Positions 43,979 to 52,683 of a stretch of 64,000 nt of DNA are shown here, piece after piece. Each line of letters starts with the position of its first letter. Within the stretch, counting starts at the first letter, position 1. Made by a program: the position numbers and the translations under genes. The notes under the pieces were generated by a model. The model had not been told where the DNA came from. It saw nothing but the letters and a program-made list of their open reading frames with translations, and made no database searches. The DNA is taken from positions 1 to 64,000 of the IMG/VR virus record IMGVR_UViG_3300010883_000015; one strand, given 5' to 3'. The DNA is from a virus.

Positions 43979-44962
43979 ATGGAAGACTCTGACTTTATTT
44001 TAAAAATTGGTGACTGCATTGAAGAATTGAAATTATTAAAAGAGAATTCTATTGATTCTATTGTTACTGATCCTCCTTATGCCGTATCCATAGACAAAAA
44101 TGATTGGGACGATTTTAAATCTTTACGCCATTTTCAAAAGTGGTGTGAGAAATGGGCAATAGAATGCTTTAGGGTTCTAAAGCCCGGTGGTTATATTGTT
44201 GCATTTAGCTCGGGAAGAACGTATCACAGGTTAGCTTCGGGCATAGAAGACGCTGGGTTTCAAGTTAAAGATACAATTAATTGGGTGTATTTTAGCGGGA
44301 TGCCAAAGGGGTTACGAATAGATAATTTAGGTACTCAATTAAAGCCAAGTTGTGAGCCTGCGGTATTGGCCCAAAAGCCTATATCAGAAAAAACCTATGC
44401 TGATCAATTAAAGAAAACAGGTACAGGGTTTATGAATATAGATGAATGTAGATTCCATCATAAAGACCGTTGTTGGCTAGGCCCTAAAAATGCTGATTTT
44501 GTTAAAGCTTGGGATAAGCCGATAATGAGTAACTTTACAGGAGACGGAGCTAAGTTATTCGTGGCTGATAGTAAAACAAATTATCAAATAAGAGATATTT
44601 CTAAATATAAACCTACTGGTGGTAGATTTCCTGCGAATATTTATCATTGTAAAAAGCCAAACAAAAAAGAAAAAGATGCAGGAATAAGAGCATCGAGGGA
44701 TAATAACCAAAATGGAAGAAGAAACTTCCACCCAACAGTAAAGCCCTTAAAATTGATGAAATGGCTTGTTAGGCTAGTAACGCCCCGAAACAACAATGCT
44801 GTTGTCTTAGACCCATTTCTAGGCTCAGGAACAACGGGTATGGCTTGTTTATTAGAAGGATACCGATGCATAGGGATTGAGCGTAATCCTGAGTACAAAC
44901 ATATAATAGAATCTAGGATAAAAATAGCTAGAAAAAGTATTTCTGATAAAAATCTTGACTGA
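43979..44962 (+). CDS. Beta-class DNA methyltransferase
   Basis: A 327-aa SAM-dependent enzyme. VTDPPYAVSIDKNDW near residue 30 is the catalytic motif; GGYIVAFSSGRTYHRLASGIEDAGFQVKDTINW follows; HPTVKPLKLMKW and VVLDPFLGSGTTGMACLLEGY form the C-terminal SAM region. Same architecture as the 414-aa enzyme at 8114 (GGS/SGRT-HRL motif), so probably a paralogue with a shorter recognition region. Beta group: N6-adenine or N4-cytosine. Confidence 0.9.
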   Translation: MEDSDFILKIGDCIEELKLLKENSIDSIVTDPPYAVSIDKNDWDDFKSLRHFQKWCEKWAIECFRVLKPGGYIVAFSSGRTYHRLASGIEDAGFQVKDTINWVYFSGMPKGLRIDNLGTQLKPSCEPAVLAQKPISEKTYADQLKKTGTGFMNIDECRFHHKDRCWLGPKNADFVKAWDKPIMSNFTGDGAKLFVADSKTNYQIRDISKYKPTGGRFPANIYHCKKPNKKEKDAGIRASRDNNQNGRRNFHPTVKPLKLMKWLVRLVTPRNNNAVVLDPFLGSGTTGMACLLEGYRCIGIERNPEYKHIIESRIKIARKSISDKNLD

Positions 44963-44984
44963 ATATATTCGTATAGTTTATATT
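44955..44984 (+). promoter_or_regulatory. Sigma70-type promoter for a small RNA
   Basis: TTGACT (44955-44960), 18 nt, TATATT (44979-44984). It overlaps the methyltransferase stop and leads into a gene-free stretch that ends in a terminator, which suggests an independent short transcript beginning near 44991. Confidence 0.6.
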
Positions 44985-44990
44985 AATATA

Positions 44991-45096
44991 AGCCTCGTAC
45001 CGCCTTAATCACCTCCTAGCTCGTACACGGTCACCTAGTTTGTAATGATAGAGTATTTGTGAAAGGATCGCTGTTTATGATAGCGATCCTTTTATT
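44991..45096 (+). ncRNA. Probable phage small RNA with anti-Shine-Dalgarno-like sequence
   Basis: About 105 nt from a good promoter to a good terminator (45062-45092), with no coding frame. Near 45010 it holds AATCACCTCCTAG, of which ATCACCTCCT (10 nt) equals the 3' end of bacterial 16S rRNA. It could pair with ribosome-binding sites of mRNAs or mimic the rRNA tail. The RNA and its function are inferred; only the signals are visible. No tRNA cloverleaf was found. Confidence 0.45.
45062..45096 (+). terminator. Rho-independent terminator of the small RNA
   Basis: AAAGGATCGCT-GTTTATGAT-AGCGATCCTTT (11-bp stem), then TTATTTTTAT. A strong intrinsic terminator between the methyltransferase gene and the plus-strand gene at 45223. 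Confidence 0.85.
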
Positions 45097-45222
45097 TTTA
45101 TATTTTCGGACATATTCTGTCTTGATCATGTCAATTCAATGTAAATCGCTTTAAATTATATGTTTAATCCAATACAATTAAACATGTCAATAAGACATTA
45201 ATATAAATAATAAGGTGGTAAT

Positions 45223-45579
45223 ATGGTAGATAAATTTTACTTAGGAAGTGTCGTAGTTACGAAGTCTTTAAATAATTTCTTAGAAGAAAGCGAGTCTTTT
45301 CAGAAGGTAATATTTGGGTGTCTCGAAAAGCATAAGTCTGGGAATTGGGGTGACACTGCCCTTAATGATTGTGAACTTAATAACAAGGCAATTGAAGAGA
45401 AGAATGGAGATAGAATTGTTTCAAAATATGAACTCTCTAATACGACTCTGAATTACCTTAATTGTGATTCGATTCCGAAAAGAGAAAGTGATCTTTATTC
45501 TTCTATTTTTATAATTACTGAAAATATTGGAATTACAGAAAAAACGTTAACAACACTACTGTTTTGTTCAGAATATTAA
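45223..45579 (+). CDS. Hypothetical protein of the 'plasmid-related' HxSGxWGD family
   Basis: A 118-aa protein with a HKSGNWGDTALNDCELNNKA segment (about 44-63) that matches a small family common on plasmids, phages and next to DNA genes, where it is usually annotated only as conserved. Ends TTLLFCSEY. Function unknown. The 130-nt leader (45093-45222) contains a weak relative of the dyad element on the other strand. Confidence 0.75.
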   Translation: MVDKFYLGSVVVTKSLNNFLEESESFQKVIFGCLEKHKSGNWGDTALNDCELNNKAIEEKNGDRIVSKYELSNTTLNYLNCDSIPKRESDLYSSIFIITENIGITEKTLTTLLFCSEY

Positions 45580-45588
45580 GGAGTTGTA

Positions 45589-46935
45589 ATGAAATATAAT
45601 AATATGGAATTACATTTAAAAAGATATGAATATCCTGAAATGATAAAAAAGGGACTGATATTTCCTGTCTCATACAGTGAAATAAAAACTTTACCTTGTT
45701 CCAGAAAGTATGCATTTAAATATATAGAAGGCTTTTCTTCTAATTCTTATAGTAGGCCATTAACATTTGGAATTTCTTGGCACTATGTCTGTGAACAAAT
45801 CTTAATCAAAACAATAAAAACTGATCAAATTATGGACAATAAAGAAATAAATGATGTTTGTGATAAATATTTAGTTCATTTCCTTGAAGGTGAATTAAAA
45901 AACAAGTATTTCTATGAAGGTGTAACAATAAAAGGAGAAATAGAAAGCATAGTTACACAGATAAAATTAGGAATAATAGGATGGGCAAAGAATTGGTCGG
46001 AAAATATACATCCCAGATATAAAGTTATTGCTGTTGAACTTGCTTTAGGCATGCCTATTTCGTGCGACGGAAAAGTTCTCCGTAAAAAGATGACTTTTGT
46101 AAAGCATGAATTTAAAGATTGTGAAATATTAAGACTTCCTGTTTCTGGCGAGTTGGATAAAAATGGAAAATCTTTTTCAAAAGACAATTATGTACCTGAA
46201 ATTCAGATGGGTGATAAAATATCAACTGAATCGTTAAAAAACACTTGTATTTCTAAACAAATTAAATTCTTTAAAGTTGGAAAATTGGACTGCTTATTGC
46301 AGTCAAGAGAGACGGGTGGGCTATGGATATTGGATCATAAAACGTCTGGTTCACCAAAAGGGTACAAAACTAAGATGCAATTTAATCTTCAACTTCATAA
46401 TTATTGCTCTCTTGTTAGGTACGCCATTAAAGAGGGAAGGTTTTCTGATTTAAATTCAGATAATTTAATTGTTGAAGGGGTCATGTGGGATATCGCTTCT
46501 TCAAAATACAACCCGATGCAATTTGATTCTGATGGAAAATTAAAAAAGTTAAAGAGACCGATCCCTCCTTACCATATCGTTAAAGAATATGTTGAGAAGA
46601 ATAAGTTAGAAGACTCATATTCTGATTATTTAGATCTTTTAGAAGAGAAGAACCTCGACAAATATTTTTTAGTTGAAGAGATGATCTCTGAAGAAGATAT
46701 GGACAGATGTGAACTAGAAGATTACTGTTATGTTCAAGAAATGATCATAAAGAGAAAAAAGGCAGAAATCGTTAATTTGCGATCTCCTTCCGATCTTAGC
46801 GTAAAGATTCCACGTTTTACAATTTGTGAAACGTATAATTTTTGTCAATTCTATATCAATTGTTTTGCAAATACAGCAATGCACAAGATACAATATAAAC
46901 GTGAAGCCAATATGTTTTGGCGAAGCATTCTATAA
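45589..46935 (+). CDS. RecB-like PD-(D/E)XK nuclease
   Basis: A 448-aa protein with AAGGAGTTGTA upstream of its start. Motifs of Cas4/RecB-type nucleases: SRKYAFKYIEGF near residue 38, GKLDCLLQSRETGGLWILDHKTSG (about 229-252, D...D-x-K) and QLHNYCSL. A cluster of Cys near the C-terminus (CETYNFCQFYINCF) may hold an iron-sulfur cluster, as in Cas4-like exonucleases. It probably trims DNA ends in recombination, together with the Sak4-like ATPase and the SSB that follow. Confidence 0.82.
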   Translation: MKYNNMELHLKRYEYPEMIKKGLIFPVSYSEIKTLPCSRKYAFKYIEGFSSNSYSRPLTFGISWHYVCEQILIKTIKTDQIMDNKEINDVCDKYLVHFLEGELKNKYFYEGVTIKGEIESIVTQIKLGIIGWAKNWSENIHPRYKVIAVELALGMPISCDGKVLRKKMTFVKHEFKDCEILRLPVSGELDKNGKSFSKDNYVPEIQMGDKISTESLKNTCISKQIKFFKVGKLDCLLQSRETGGLWILDHKTSGSPKGYKTKMQFNLQLHNYCSLVRYAIKEGRFSDLNSDNLIVEGVMWDIASSKYNPMQFDSDGKLKKLKRPIPPYHIVKEYVEKNKLEDSYSDYLDLLEEKNLDKYFLVEEMISEEDMDRCELEDYCYVQEMIIKRKKAEIVNLRSPSDLSVKIPRFTICETYNFCQFYINCFANTAMHKIQYKREANMFWRSIL

Positions 46936-46963
46936 ACACAAACTACACTACAAGGAAACCAAT

Positions 46964-47746
46964 ATGGCTATTGAAATAAGAAGAGCAAGCGAGGCTCTAA
47001 AGAAAGGAAACACTCATGCAAAAATACTTGTCTGGGGCAATTCTGGGGTGGGCAAGTCGTGGCTCGCTGCCAGTGCACCGAACCCTTTGATTGTCCTAAC
47101 AGAGTCTAACGGGGCTGTCTCTGTTGGTCACAGCAACCCAGATGCCGATGTCATAGTTATCGATAATATTAAAGACTTGAGAACTATTTGTGGTATGGCT
47201 AAAAGTGGAAAGTTGAACAAATATGATACCATTGTATTTGACAGCCTTACAGAGTGTCAGAGGTTATTTAAAGATGAAATCCTTGGCGATAGGGATACTC
47301 TGAAAATACAAGATTGGGGCTTATTGGCTACTAGGATGTTAAAATTCATTCGCTTGGTTCGCGACTTACCTTTCCATATTGTCTGTACTGCTTTGGCAGA
47401 CAAACTTACAGACTCTGAGGGTGTCATAACAATGAACCTTCCTCAATTTGAAGGCAAGAAAACAGCTAATGAGATTATGCAATATTTCAGTGCTGTTGGG
47501 TATTATTTTCAAAAGAGCACAATCGTAAAGACAAGTGATGGTGATGAACATAAACAATTAGTTCGTAATCTTATGTTCGAGAACACAACAAAATGGATGG
47601 TGAAACCTTGCCACCCACTAACAAATGTATCTGATCCTAATATGACAGATATTATATCCCGCATAATTTCTGGTTCAAATACTACAGAGATTATTAATAA
47701 AAACAAAACTAAAAAAAATCAAAAAGTTGAGGTGACACATGGCTAA
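46964..47746 (+). CDS. Sak4-like AAA ATPase (single-strand annealing)
   Basis: A 260-aa RecA-fold ATPase. The start at 46964 has AAGGAAACC; an in-frame ATG at 46826 overlaps the previous gene. Walker A GNSGVGKS (about 24-31) and Walker B YDTIVFDSL (about 89-97) are clear. Length and context (nuclease before, SSB after) match phage Sak4 proteins, which promote annealing with SSB. Its stop overlaps the SSB start. Confidence 0.8.
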   Translation: MAIEIRRASEALKKGNTHAKILVWGNSGVGKSWLAASAPNPLIVLTESNGAVSVGHSNPDADVIVIDNIKDLRTICGMAKSGKLNKYDTIVFDSLTECQRLFKDEILGDRDTLKIQDWGLLATRMLKFIRLVRDLPFHIVCTALADKLTDSEGVITMNLPQFEGKKTANEIMQYFSAVGYYFQKSTIVKTSDGDEHKQLVRNLMFENTTKWMVKPCHPLTNVSDPNMTDIISRIISGSNTTEIINKNKTKKNQKVEVTHG

Positions 47747-48344
47747 AATAAACCCTAGAAAAGATGGAAGTATTTCCGATTCTGGATCAAGACCTAAGAA
47801 AGTAACGGCAGGTAATAAAATATTTGCCCCTATTGGAATAGCATACACAAAATCAGCAAACAAAGGAACTGTTTGTCTGCATGTATACTCTATTGTTATT
47901 AAAGACCTAGAAGGTGATAATAATGAAGGTATAATTCACATTGAAAAGTTTTGGCAAACAGGAAAGGCGCTTTGGAAGGTTGCTAATTTTGCATTATCAA
48001 TGAGATGTGAAATTGAATTTGATTCAGAGGATAGGAATGATGTTGAGAAGATGATAGCCAATGGTGTGTGTTTCTCTGGTGAAATCGCTGTTAAAGATAG
48101 CGGTGAATATACTGTTAGAGAGATCGTTAATTTTAATATACCTAGTGATGTAATAGATGATGGTAAATTGAAGTTGACACCTGAAATGGAAGAATATATT
48201 GTTCAGGGAGAACAAGCGTTTCCTAAATATATTCAAAAACAAAAAGAGTATGGTGTTAACTTTATAGAACCTAAAAGTTCTGTTAAGATAGACTTATCAT
48301 CTGACGAGGAAGAAGAATATCAACATGATAGTATCCCATTCTAA
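47739..48344 (+). CDS. Single-stranded DNA-binding protein
   Basis: A 201-aa protein. The C-terminus is a classic acidic SSB tail: SSDEEEEYQHDSIPF, like the DDDIPF tip that recruits partner proteins. The N-terminal part (about 20-140) has OB-fold-like strands (VCLHVYSIVIKDLE...IIHIEKFWQTGKALWKVANFAL). GAGGTGACAC before the start; overlaps the ATPase gene by 8 nt and the RuvC gene by 20 nt. Confidence 0.8.
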   Translation: MAKINPRKDGSISDSGSRPKKVTAGNKIFAPIGIAYTKSANKGTVCLHVYSIVIKDLEGDNNEGIIHIEKFWQTGKALWKVANFALSMRCEIEFDSEDRNDVEKMIANGVCFSGEIAVKDSGEYTVREIVNFNIPSDVIDDGKLKLTPEMEEYIVQGEQAFPKYIQKQKEYGVNFIEPKSSVKIDLSSDEEEEYQHDSIPF

Positions 48345-48891
48345 AGTATTAGTTGGCATTGACCCTGCAACCGCAGGATCAGCAGTTGTTTTAATCGGAA
48401 CTTCTGTTCCTGCGGTTATACTTTGGAAGAAGGTTACTAGAAAAAAAAGGAAAGTATTTAGTGTTAGTATCTCTTTCTCAAATTCAAAAAATGTACAAAC
48501 AACATTATGTAGAACCCCTGCTCATATTGGAGCAGTAATATCTGGATTGAGTTGTTTAAATATAGTGAATGGTATTTCTATTGAAGATTGTTATTTTCAT
48601 AAGAATCCTAAAACCACTATTATGTTGGCAAGATTTGGAACTGCTGTTTCTGCTCCCTTGCAGATAAAATGCGGATTTGATCCTGTATTTGTTGCACCTA
48701 CTGAATGGAGGAAGTCAGTCATAGGTGTGAGAACTAGAATAAAAAGAGAAGAAGCAAAGAGATTATCGTTAAAGCACTTACCTTTATTACTGCCCGAATT
48801 AGAGCATCACTTAAACCTCTTAGGTCGCTACGATCATATAACTGATGCAGCAGGTATAGCCTTATGGCTGTCATACAAATACTCTAAATAA
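48325..48891 (+). CDS. RuvC-like Holliday junction resolvase
   Basis: A 188-aa protein of the RNase H fold. VLVGIDPATAGSAVV (D12) is the first catalytic acidic motif, SIEDCYFHKNP the second (E), and HITDAAGIALW the C-terminal Asp. This pattern matches RuvC-type resolvases that cut recombination and packaging junctions. It overlaps the SSB gene, consistent with one recombination operon. Confidence 0.82.
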   Translation: MIVSHSKVLVGIDPATAGSAVVLIGTSVPAVILWKKVTRKKRKVFSVSISFSNSKNVQTTLCRTPAHIGAVISGLSCLNIVNGISIEDCYFHKNPKTTIMLARFGTAVSAPLQIKCGFDPVFVAPTEWRKSVIGVRTRIKREEAKRLSLKHLPLLLPELEHHLNLLGRYDHITDAAGIALWLSYKYSK

Positions 48892-48922
48892 TTTAACATA
48901 ATAATAAAAAAAAGGGATTAAC

Positions 48923-49240
48923 ATGAGGGTAACATACCAACATGATAGGATATCTACGCCTATAAAAATAGCAAAACTGTTTGAATTGTGGCTTCACATA
49001 CACAGATGGAAACGAAGGCCAAGACTAACAACGCGGAGAATTATTATTTTTAATTCTCAAATTCAGGAAAAGGGATTCGCTGAGATTTCTCAGGTATTCT
49101 ACTTTCTTATAAAGGATAATGATTATTCAAATCATATCAAAAGCAATGGTCATACAAAATTAAGAAGTATATTTAATCGGCACAATTGGGATGAAAAGGT
49201 TCAACGTTCAACAGTAGGTAAAAAAAATGAGTGCATTTGA
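48923..49240 (+). CDS. Hypothetical basic protein
   Basis: A 105-aa basic protein rich in His/Arg/Lys (LHIHRWKRRPRLTTRRIII). No family recognised. It overlaps the primase-helicase gene by 14 nt, so it may be a replication accessory. Low information. Confidence 0.55.
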   Translation: MRVTYQHDRISTPIKIAKLFELWLHIHRWKRRPRLTTRRIIIFNSQIQEKGFAEISQVFYFLIKDNDYSNHIKSNGHTKLRSIFNRHNWDEKVQRSTVGKKNECI

Positions 49241-51137
49241 AAGATTTAATAAGCAAGGTATCGATATAGCAATTGGCTTATTAGGCATGAGATCAGGAAG
49301 GATGAGGTCATACGGGGATTGTCCTGCTTGTGGCTCTGAAAAGAGAGGCAAAAACGATAATCGCTTGCCTATCGGGATAACGCCCAATGGGAATGGCTGG
49401 CATTGTCATAAATGCCAAATATCAGGCAATTTGACAGATCTATTAAGTTATAGTCTTTGTGGTAATTCTTATTCTGATTTAGATGATGTAAGTAAAACAA
49501 CTATTTTGGATTGGTTGCTGGATAAAGGTTTCGGAACAAAAAGAACTGATGTTTCTAAAAAGTTTACAAATATATCTAAAGTCGTTGATAATACAACAGT
49601 AAAGAAGAAACCTAAAATTGATACTACTTCTGATTTTAGATGGGAGAAAGATTTATGGAGGCAATACAAGGCAAATTTGAGTTCTGATATAGGTAAGTTC
49701 GTATTTGAGTATCTTACATTGGATCGCAAGTTATCTACTGAAGTAATTGATAAGGCAGATTTGGGCATGGTAAGTATAAGGGGCGAAGATTGGCTGGTAA
49801 TCCCTCTCAAAGATAAGCATGGAAAGGTAATAAACATGCGCTTCAGAACAACACCACCCCTTGATAAGACATTCCGTGTCTGCGCTGGGTGTCCTATGCC
49901 ATTGTATGGGCTAGATAGCACATCTAAGCAGAAAGGAAATCGCGTTATAATTATGGAGGGAGAATTAGATGTTCTAGCCATGCATACTTACGGGTATGAA
50001 AATATTGTTTCAGGAACAACGGGAGCATCAGCAAATTGGAAAGAGGATTGGCTTGATAGCATTGAAGGGTTTCAATCATTCCTGATTTATTATGATAATG
50101 ATCAAGCAGGTGATACTGGAGCCGAAAAAGTAGCCAAAAAATTAGGATATTATAGATGTTTTAGGGTTAAGGATGACGTATTTAATGATGCGGGAGAATG
50201 TTTACAGAACAATATTCCTTATAATCATATTCAAAAACTTTTAGAAAATCCAGAAGGATTTATTAAAAGCAGACTGAAGCGTGTCGGTTCTTATCAAGAC
50301 CAAATTGAAGAACTTGTTAACAACCCAACAGCAGTAAAAGGTTTTTCAAGTGGTTTAAATAAATTAGATCCATTGATCGGTGGTATAAGACCGGGTTTGT
50401 GGGTTGTGTCTGGAGATACTGGTCATGGTAAAACAACATTTTTAACATGGTTACTTTGGAAACAAGCAACAAATATGATTCCTGTTCTTGTTACCAGTTT
50501 TGAGCAACAGCCCATTGGAACAGTTCAGAAATTATTAAGAACTCAAGTAGGCAATGACTTCACAAAGGTTAGCGTTAGTGATAGAAAAAAGGCATTTAAT
50601 GAATTAGATGCTCTTCCTATTCATATATATGATCATTATGGTGAAATAAAATTAGACGAAATAATAGAATGTATAAGATTCTCTTGTAGAAGACATGATA
50701 TTAAAATTGCCTTAGTTGATCATTTAGGATTTCTTGTCGGTGGTCAAGATAAGAATTTAGATGAAAGACAGGCTATTGAAAATGCTGTTAGAGAATTGGC
50801 TACCATTGCAGTTCAGGATGATATTACGATAATGCTTGTTTGCCACCCTAACAATATGTCAATAGCCCAGCAAAGAAGAGTAAAGATCACAGACCTAAAA
50901 GGAGCAAGTGCTATTCGACAAGATGCACATGTTGGTATTATCGTGGAAAGAAACGATATAGATCAAAATTCAATATTTCCAACCACAACAATATATGTTG
51001 ATAAATGTAGATCTGAATTCGGATTATCAGGATCAAATTGTTTATTAGCATTTGATCCATTGTCGTGTTATTTTGCTGATGATTGGAACTCAACCCCGAG
51101 CGGTATTGCTAATAGAAAAGTGATTTGTCCTACTTAA
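49227..51137 (+). CDS. DNA primase-helicase (T7 gp4-like)
   Basis: A 636-aa replication enzyme. The N-terminal zinc-binding part has CPAC ... CHKC (about 32-60). The Toprim domain has VIIMEGELDVLAM (about 236) and LIYYDNDQAGDTGA (about 287). The C-terminal DnaB-type helicase has Walker A SGDTGHGKTTF (about 391) and IALVDHLGF (about 492, Walker B). It primes and unwinds at the fork. Full-length and in one operon with the recombination genes. Confidence 0.93.
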   Translation: MSAFERFNKQGIDIAIGLLGMRSGRMRSYGDCPACGSEKRGKNDNRLPIGITPNGNGWHCHKCQISGNLTDLLSYSLCGNSYSDLDDVSKTTILDWLLDKGFGTKRTDVSKKFTNISKVVDNTTVKKKPKIDTTSDFRWEKDLWRQYKANLSSDIGKFVFEYLTLDRKLSTEVIDKADLGMVSIRGEDWLVIPLKDKHGKVINMRFRTTPPLDKTFRVCAGCPMPLYGLDSTSKQKGNRVIIMEGELDVLAMHTYGYENIVSGTTGASANWKEDWLDSIEGFQSFLIYYDNDQAGDTGAEKVAKKLGYYRCFRVKDDVFNDAGECLQNNIPYNHIQKLLENPEGFIKSRLKRVGSYQDQIEELVNNPTAVKGFSSGLNKLDPLIGGIRPGLWVVSGDTGHGKTTFLTWLLWKQATNMIPVLVTSFEQQPIGTVQKLLRTQVGNDFTKVSVSDRKKAFNELDALPIHIYDHYGEIKLDEIIECIRFSCRRHDIKIALVDHLGFLVGGQDKNLDERQAIENAVRELATIAVQDDITIMLVCHPNNMSIAQQRRVKITDLKGASAIRQDAHVGIIVERNDIDQNSIFPTTTIYVDKCRSEFGLSGSNCLLAFDPLSCYFADDWNSTPSGIANRKVICPT

Positions 51138-51155
51138 CAAAATAAGGATAATAAA

Positions 51156-51395
51156 ATGACTAGAAAATATGTATTACTTAGAGATATGTCGTTTAACGAT
51201 ACGTCAAAGAATGACCATTCATTGCGTATTCTTAAAAAGGGTTCTGTATATCCTCTTGTATATTTTAATGAATATGATCGGTACTCAAAATCAATGTTTT
51301 TCCAAAGTAAAAAAAAGAAAGAAAATATTGTAATATTGTTTGCTGAGGGAATACAGAGGAAATTTATATTAAATATAGATGTTAGGCTTGTGTAG
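51156..51395 (+). CDS. Hypothetical protein
   Basis: A 79-aa protein with AAGGATAATAAA upstream. Sequence MTRKYVLLRDMSFND...; rich in Lys and aromatic residues. No family recognised. It lies between primase-helicase and queE. Confidence 0.55.
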   Translation: MTRKYVLLRDMSFNDTSKNDHSLRILKKGSVYPLVYFNEYDRYSKSMFFQSKKKKENIVILFAEGIQRKFILNIDVRLV

Positions 51396-51433
51396 CTATT
51401 GATAATAGTATTTAAATATATTACATTATCTTT

Positions 51434-52123
51434 ATGTTCACTATAAAAGAAATTTTCGCGACACTTCAAGGTGAAGGATCAAGATCAGGAACTCCTGCGA
51501 TCTTTGTAAGGTTTGCTGGTTGTAACCTATGGTCGGGACAAGATCATCTTCGAGAGAAAGGAAAAGGTCACTGTGCTTTATGGTGTGATACTGATTTTTT
51601 TCGTGGAGATAAATATGAAGGTTCTGAATTATTAAACCGCCTCAATAGATTAACCTCTAAGTGGCAAGATAAGATGGTTGTATTTACAGGGGGAGAGCCT
51701 TGCTTACAATTAAAGAAGCCCGAAGCCGTAGGATTAATTGAAAGATTGCTAAATACAGGATGGGTGGTTGCAATAGAAACAAATGGAACGATATCTGCTG
51801 AAGAGTGTCAAGTGCTAAATATATTAAATGATCACCCGAATGGTCATATTACGGTTAGTCCGAAACCTCTTATGGATAAAAGTAAACGTCACAGTATTGA
51901 GCATATTAAATTAAGATTTGGTACAGATTTAAAAATAATCATCCCAACAGTGTTACCTTTAAATGAATTTCAAGAGTTAAATTTTGAACATTTCTTCTTT
52001 CAACCAATGGATCTACAGGACGGGACTTCTGGATTAAGTTCAGTAGAAGAAACCATTGAATTCTGCATAACTTATGGATGGAGGCTATCTTGCCAAACAC
52101 ACAAATTTCTAAACCTACAATAG
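51434..52123 (+). CDS. queE: 7-carboxy-7-deazaguanine synthase
   Basis: A 229-aa radical-SAM enzyme that converts 6-carboxytetrahydropterin to 7-carboxy-7-deazaguanine, the ring-making step of the 7-deazaguanine pathway. Seen: FATLQGEGSRSGTPAIFVRFAGCNLW, the iron-sulfur cysteines (AGC then HCALWCDTDF), FTGGEPCLQ and VAIETNGT. The Cys spacing is C-x16-C-x3-C, an insertion form, and the last gap is one longer than the usual C-x2-C. Overlaps folE. Confidence 0.93.
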   Translation: MFTIKEIFATLQGEGSRSGTPAIFVRFAGCNLWSGQDHLREKGKGHCALWCDTDFFRGDKYEGSELLNRLNRLTSKWQDKMVVFTGGEPCLQLKKPEAVGLIERLLNTGWVVAIETNGTISAEECQVLNILNDHPNGHITVSPKPLMDKSKRHSIEHIKLRFGTDLKIIIPTVLPLNEFQELNFEHFFFQPMDLQDGTSGLSSVEETIEFCITYGWRLSCQTHKFLNLQ

Positions 52124-52674
52124 ATGAAGTAGAAAAAGCATTTAAAACTATATTGAAATATGTAGGCGAAGATCCAGAAAGAGAAGGCTTAAAAGAAACG
52201 CCTAAACGAGTAGCTAGATCATTAAAAGAATGGTTTTCAGGATATGACATAGATCCTAAATCTGTATTATCAACAACGTTTGAAGAAGTTGAAAATTACA
52301 ACGAGATTGTAGTTTTAAGAAATATTAGGCTAGAAAGTCATTGTGAGCATCACATGTGTCCTATTATTGGAACGGCAACGGTAGCTTACTTGCCTAGAAA
52401 TAAAGTTGTAGGAATTTCAAAATTAGCTAGAGTAGTAGATGCATTCGCGAAGCGTTATCAAATTCAAGAAGTTATGACAAAGCAAATAGCAGACACCATA
52501 CAAGAAGTGTTAAATCCTAAAGGTGTTGCAGTTATAATTAAAGCACAGCATTTCTGTATTGGAACAAGGGGAATTCATAAGCATGAAAGTGATATGATTA
52601 CCTCCTGTATGCTTGGTGTATTTATGGAAGATAGCACAGCCAGACTAGAACTTATGCATTTAATAAAAGATTAA
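52078..52674 (+). CDS. folE: GTP cyclohydrolase I
   Basis: A 198-aa enzyme that makes dihydroneopterin triphosphate from GTP, the first pathway step. The zinc and active-site motifs are present: ESHCEHHMCP (about 86-95) and AQHFCIGTRGI (about 161-171), with DAFAKRYQIQEVMT. It overlaps queE by 46 bases, so the two are translated in close coupling. Highly similar to the standard FolE pattern. Confidence 0.95.
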   Translation: MEAILPNTQISKPTIDEVEKAFKTILKYVGEDPEREGLKETPKRVARSLKEWFSGYDIDPKSVLSTTFEEVENYNEIVVLRNIRLESHCEHHMCPIIGTATVAYLPRNKVVGISKLARVVDAFAKRYQIQEVMTKQIADTIQEVLNPKGVAVIIKAQHFCIGTRGIHKHESDMITSCMLGVFMEDSTARLELMHLIKD

Positions 52675-52683
52675 GGATACAGT

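Noticed and set aside
44991-45060. A tRNA in the gene-free stretch before the terminator
   Set aside because: No acceptor stem or T-loop pattern; the segment does not fold as a cloverleaf by eye.
49469-49981. 170-codon minus-strand frame within the primase-helicase gene
   Set aside because: Antisense shadow; the plus-strand product has complete primase-helicase motifs.
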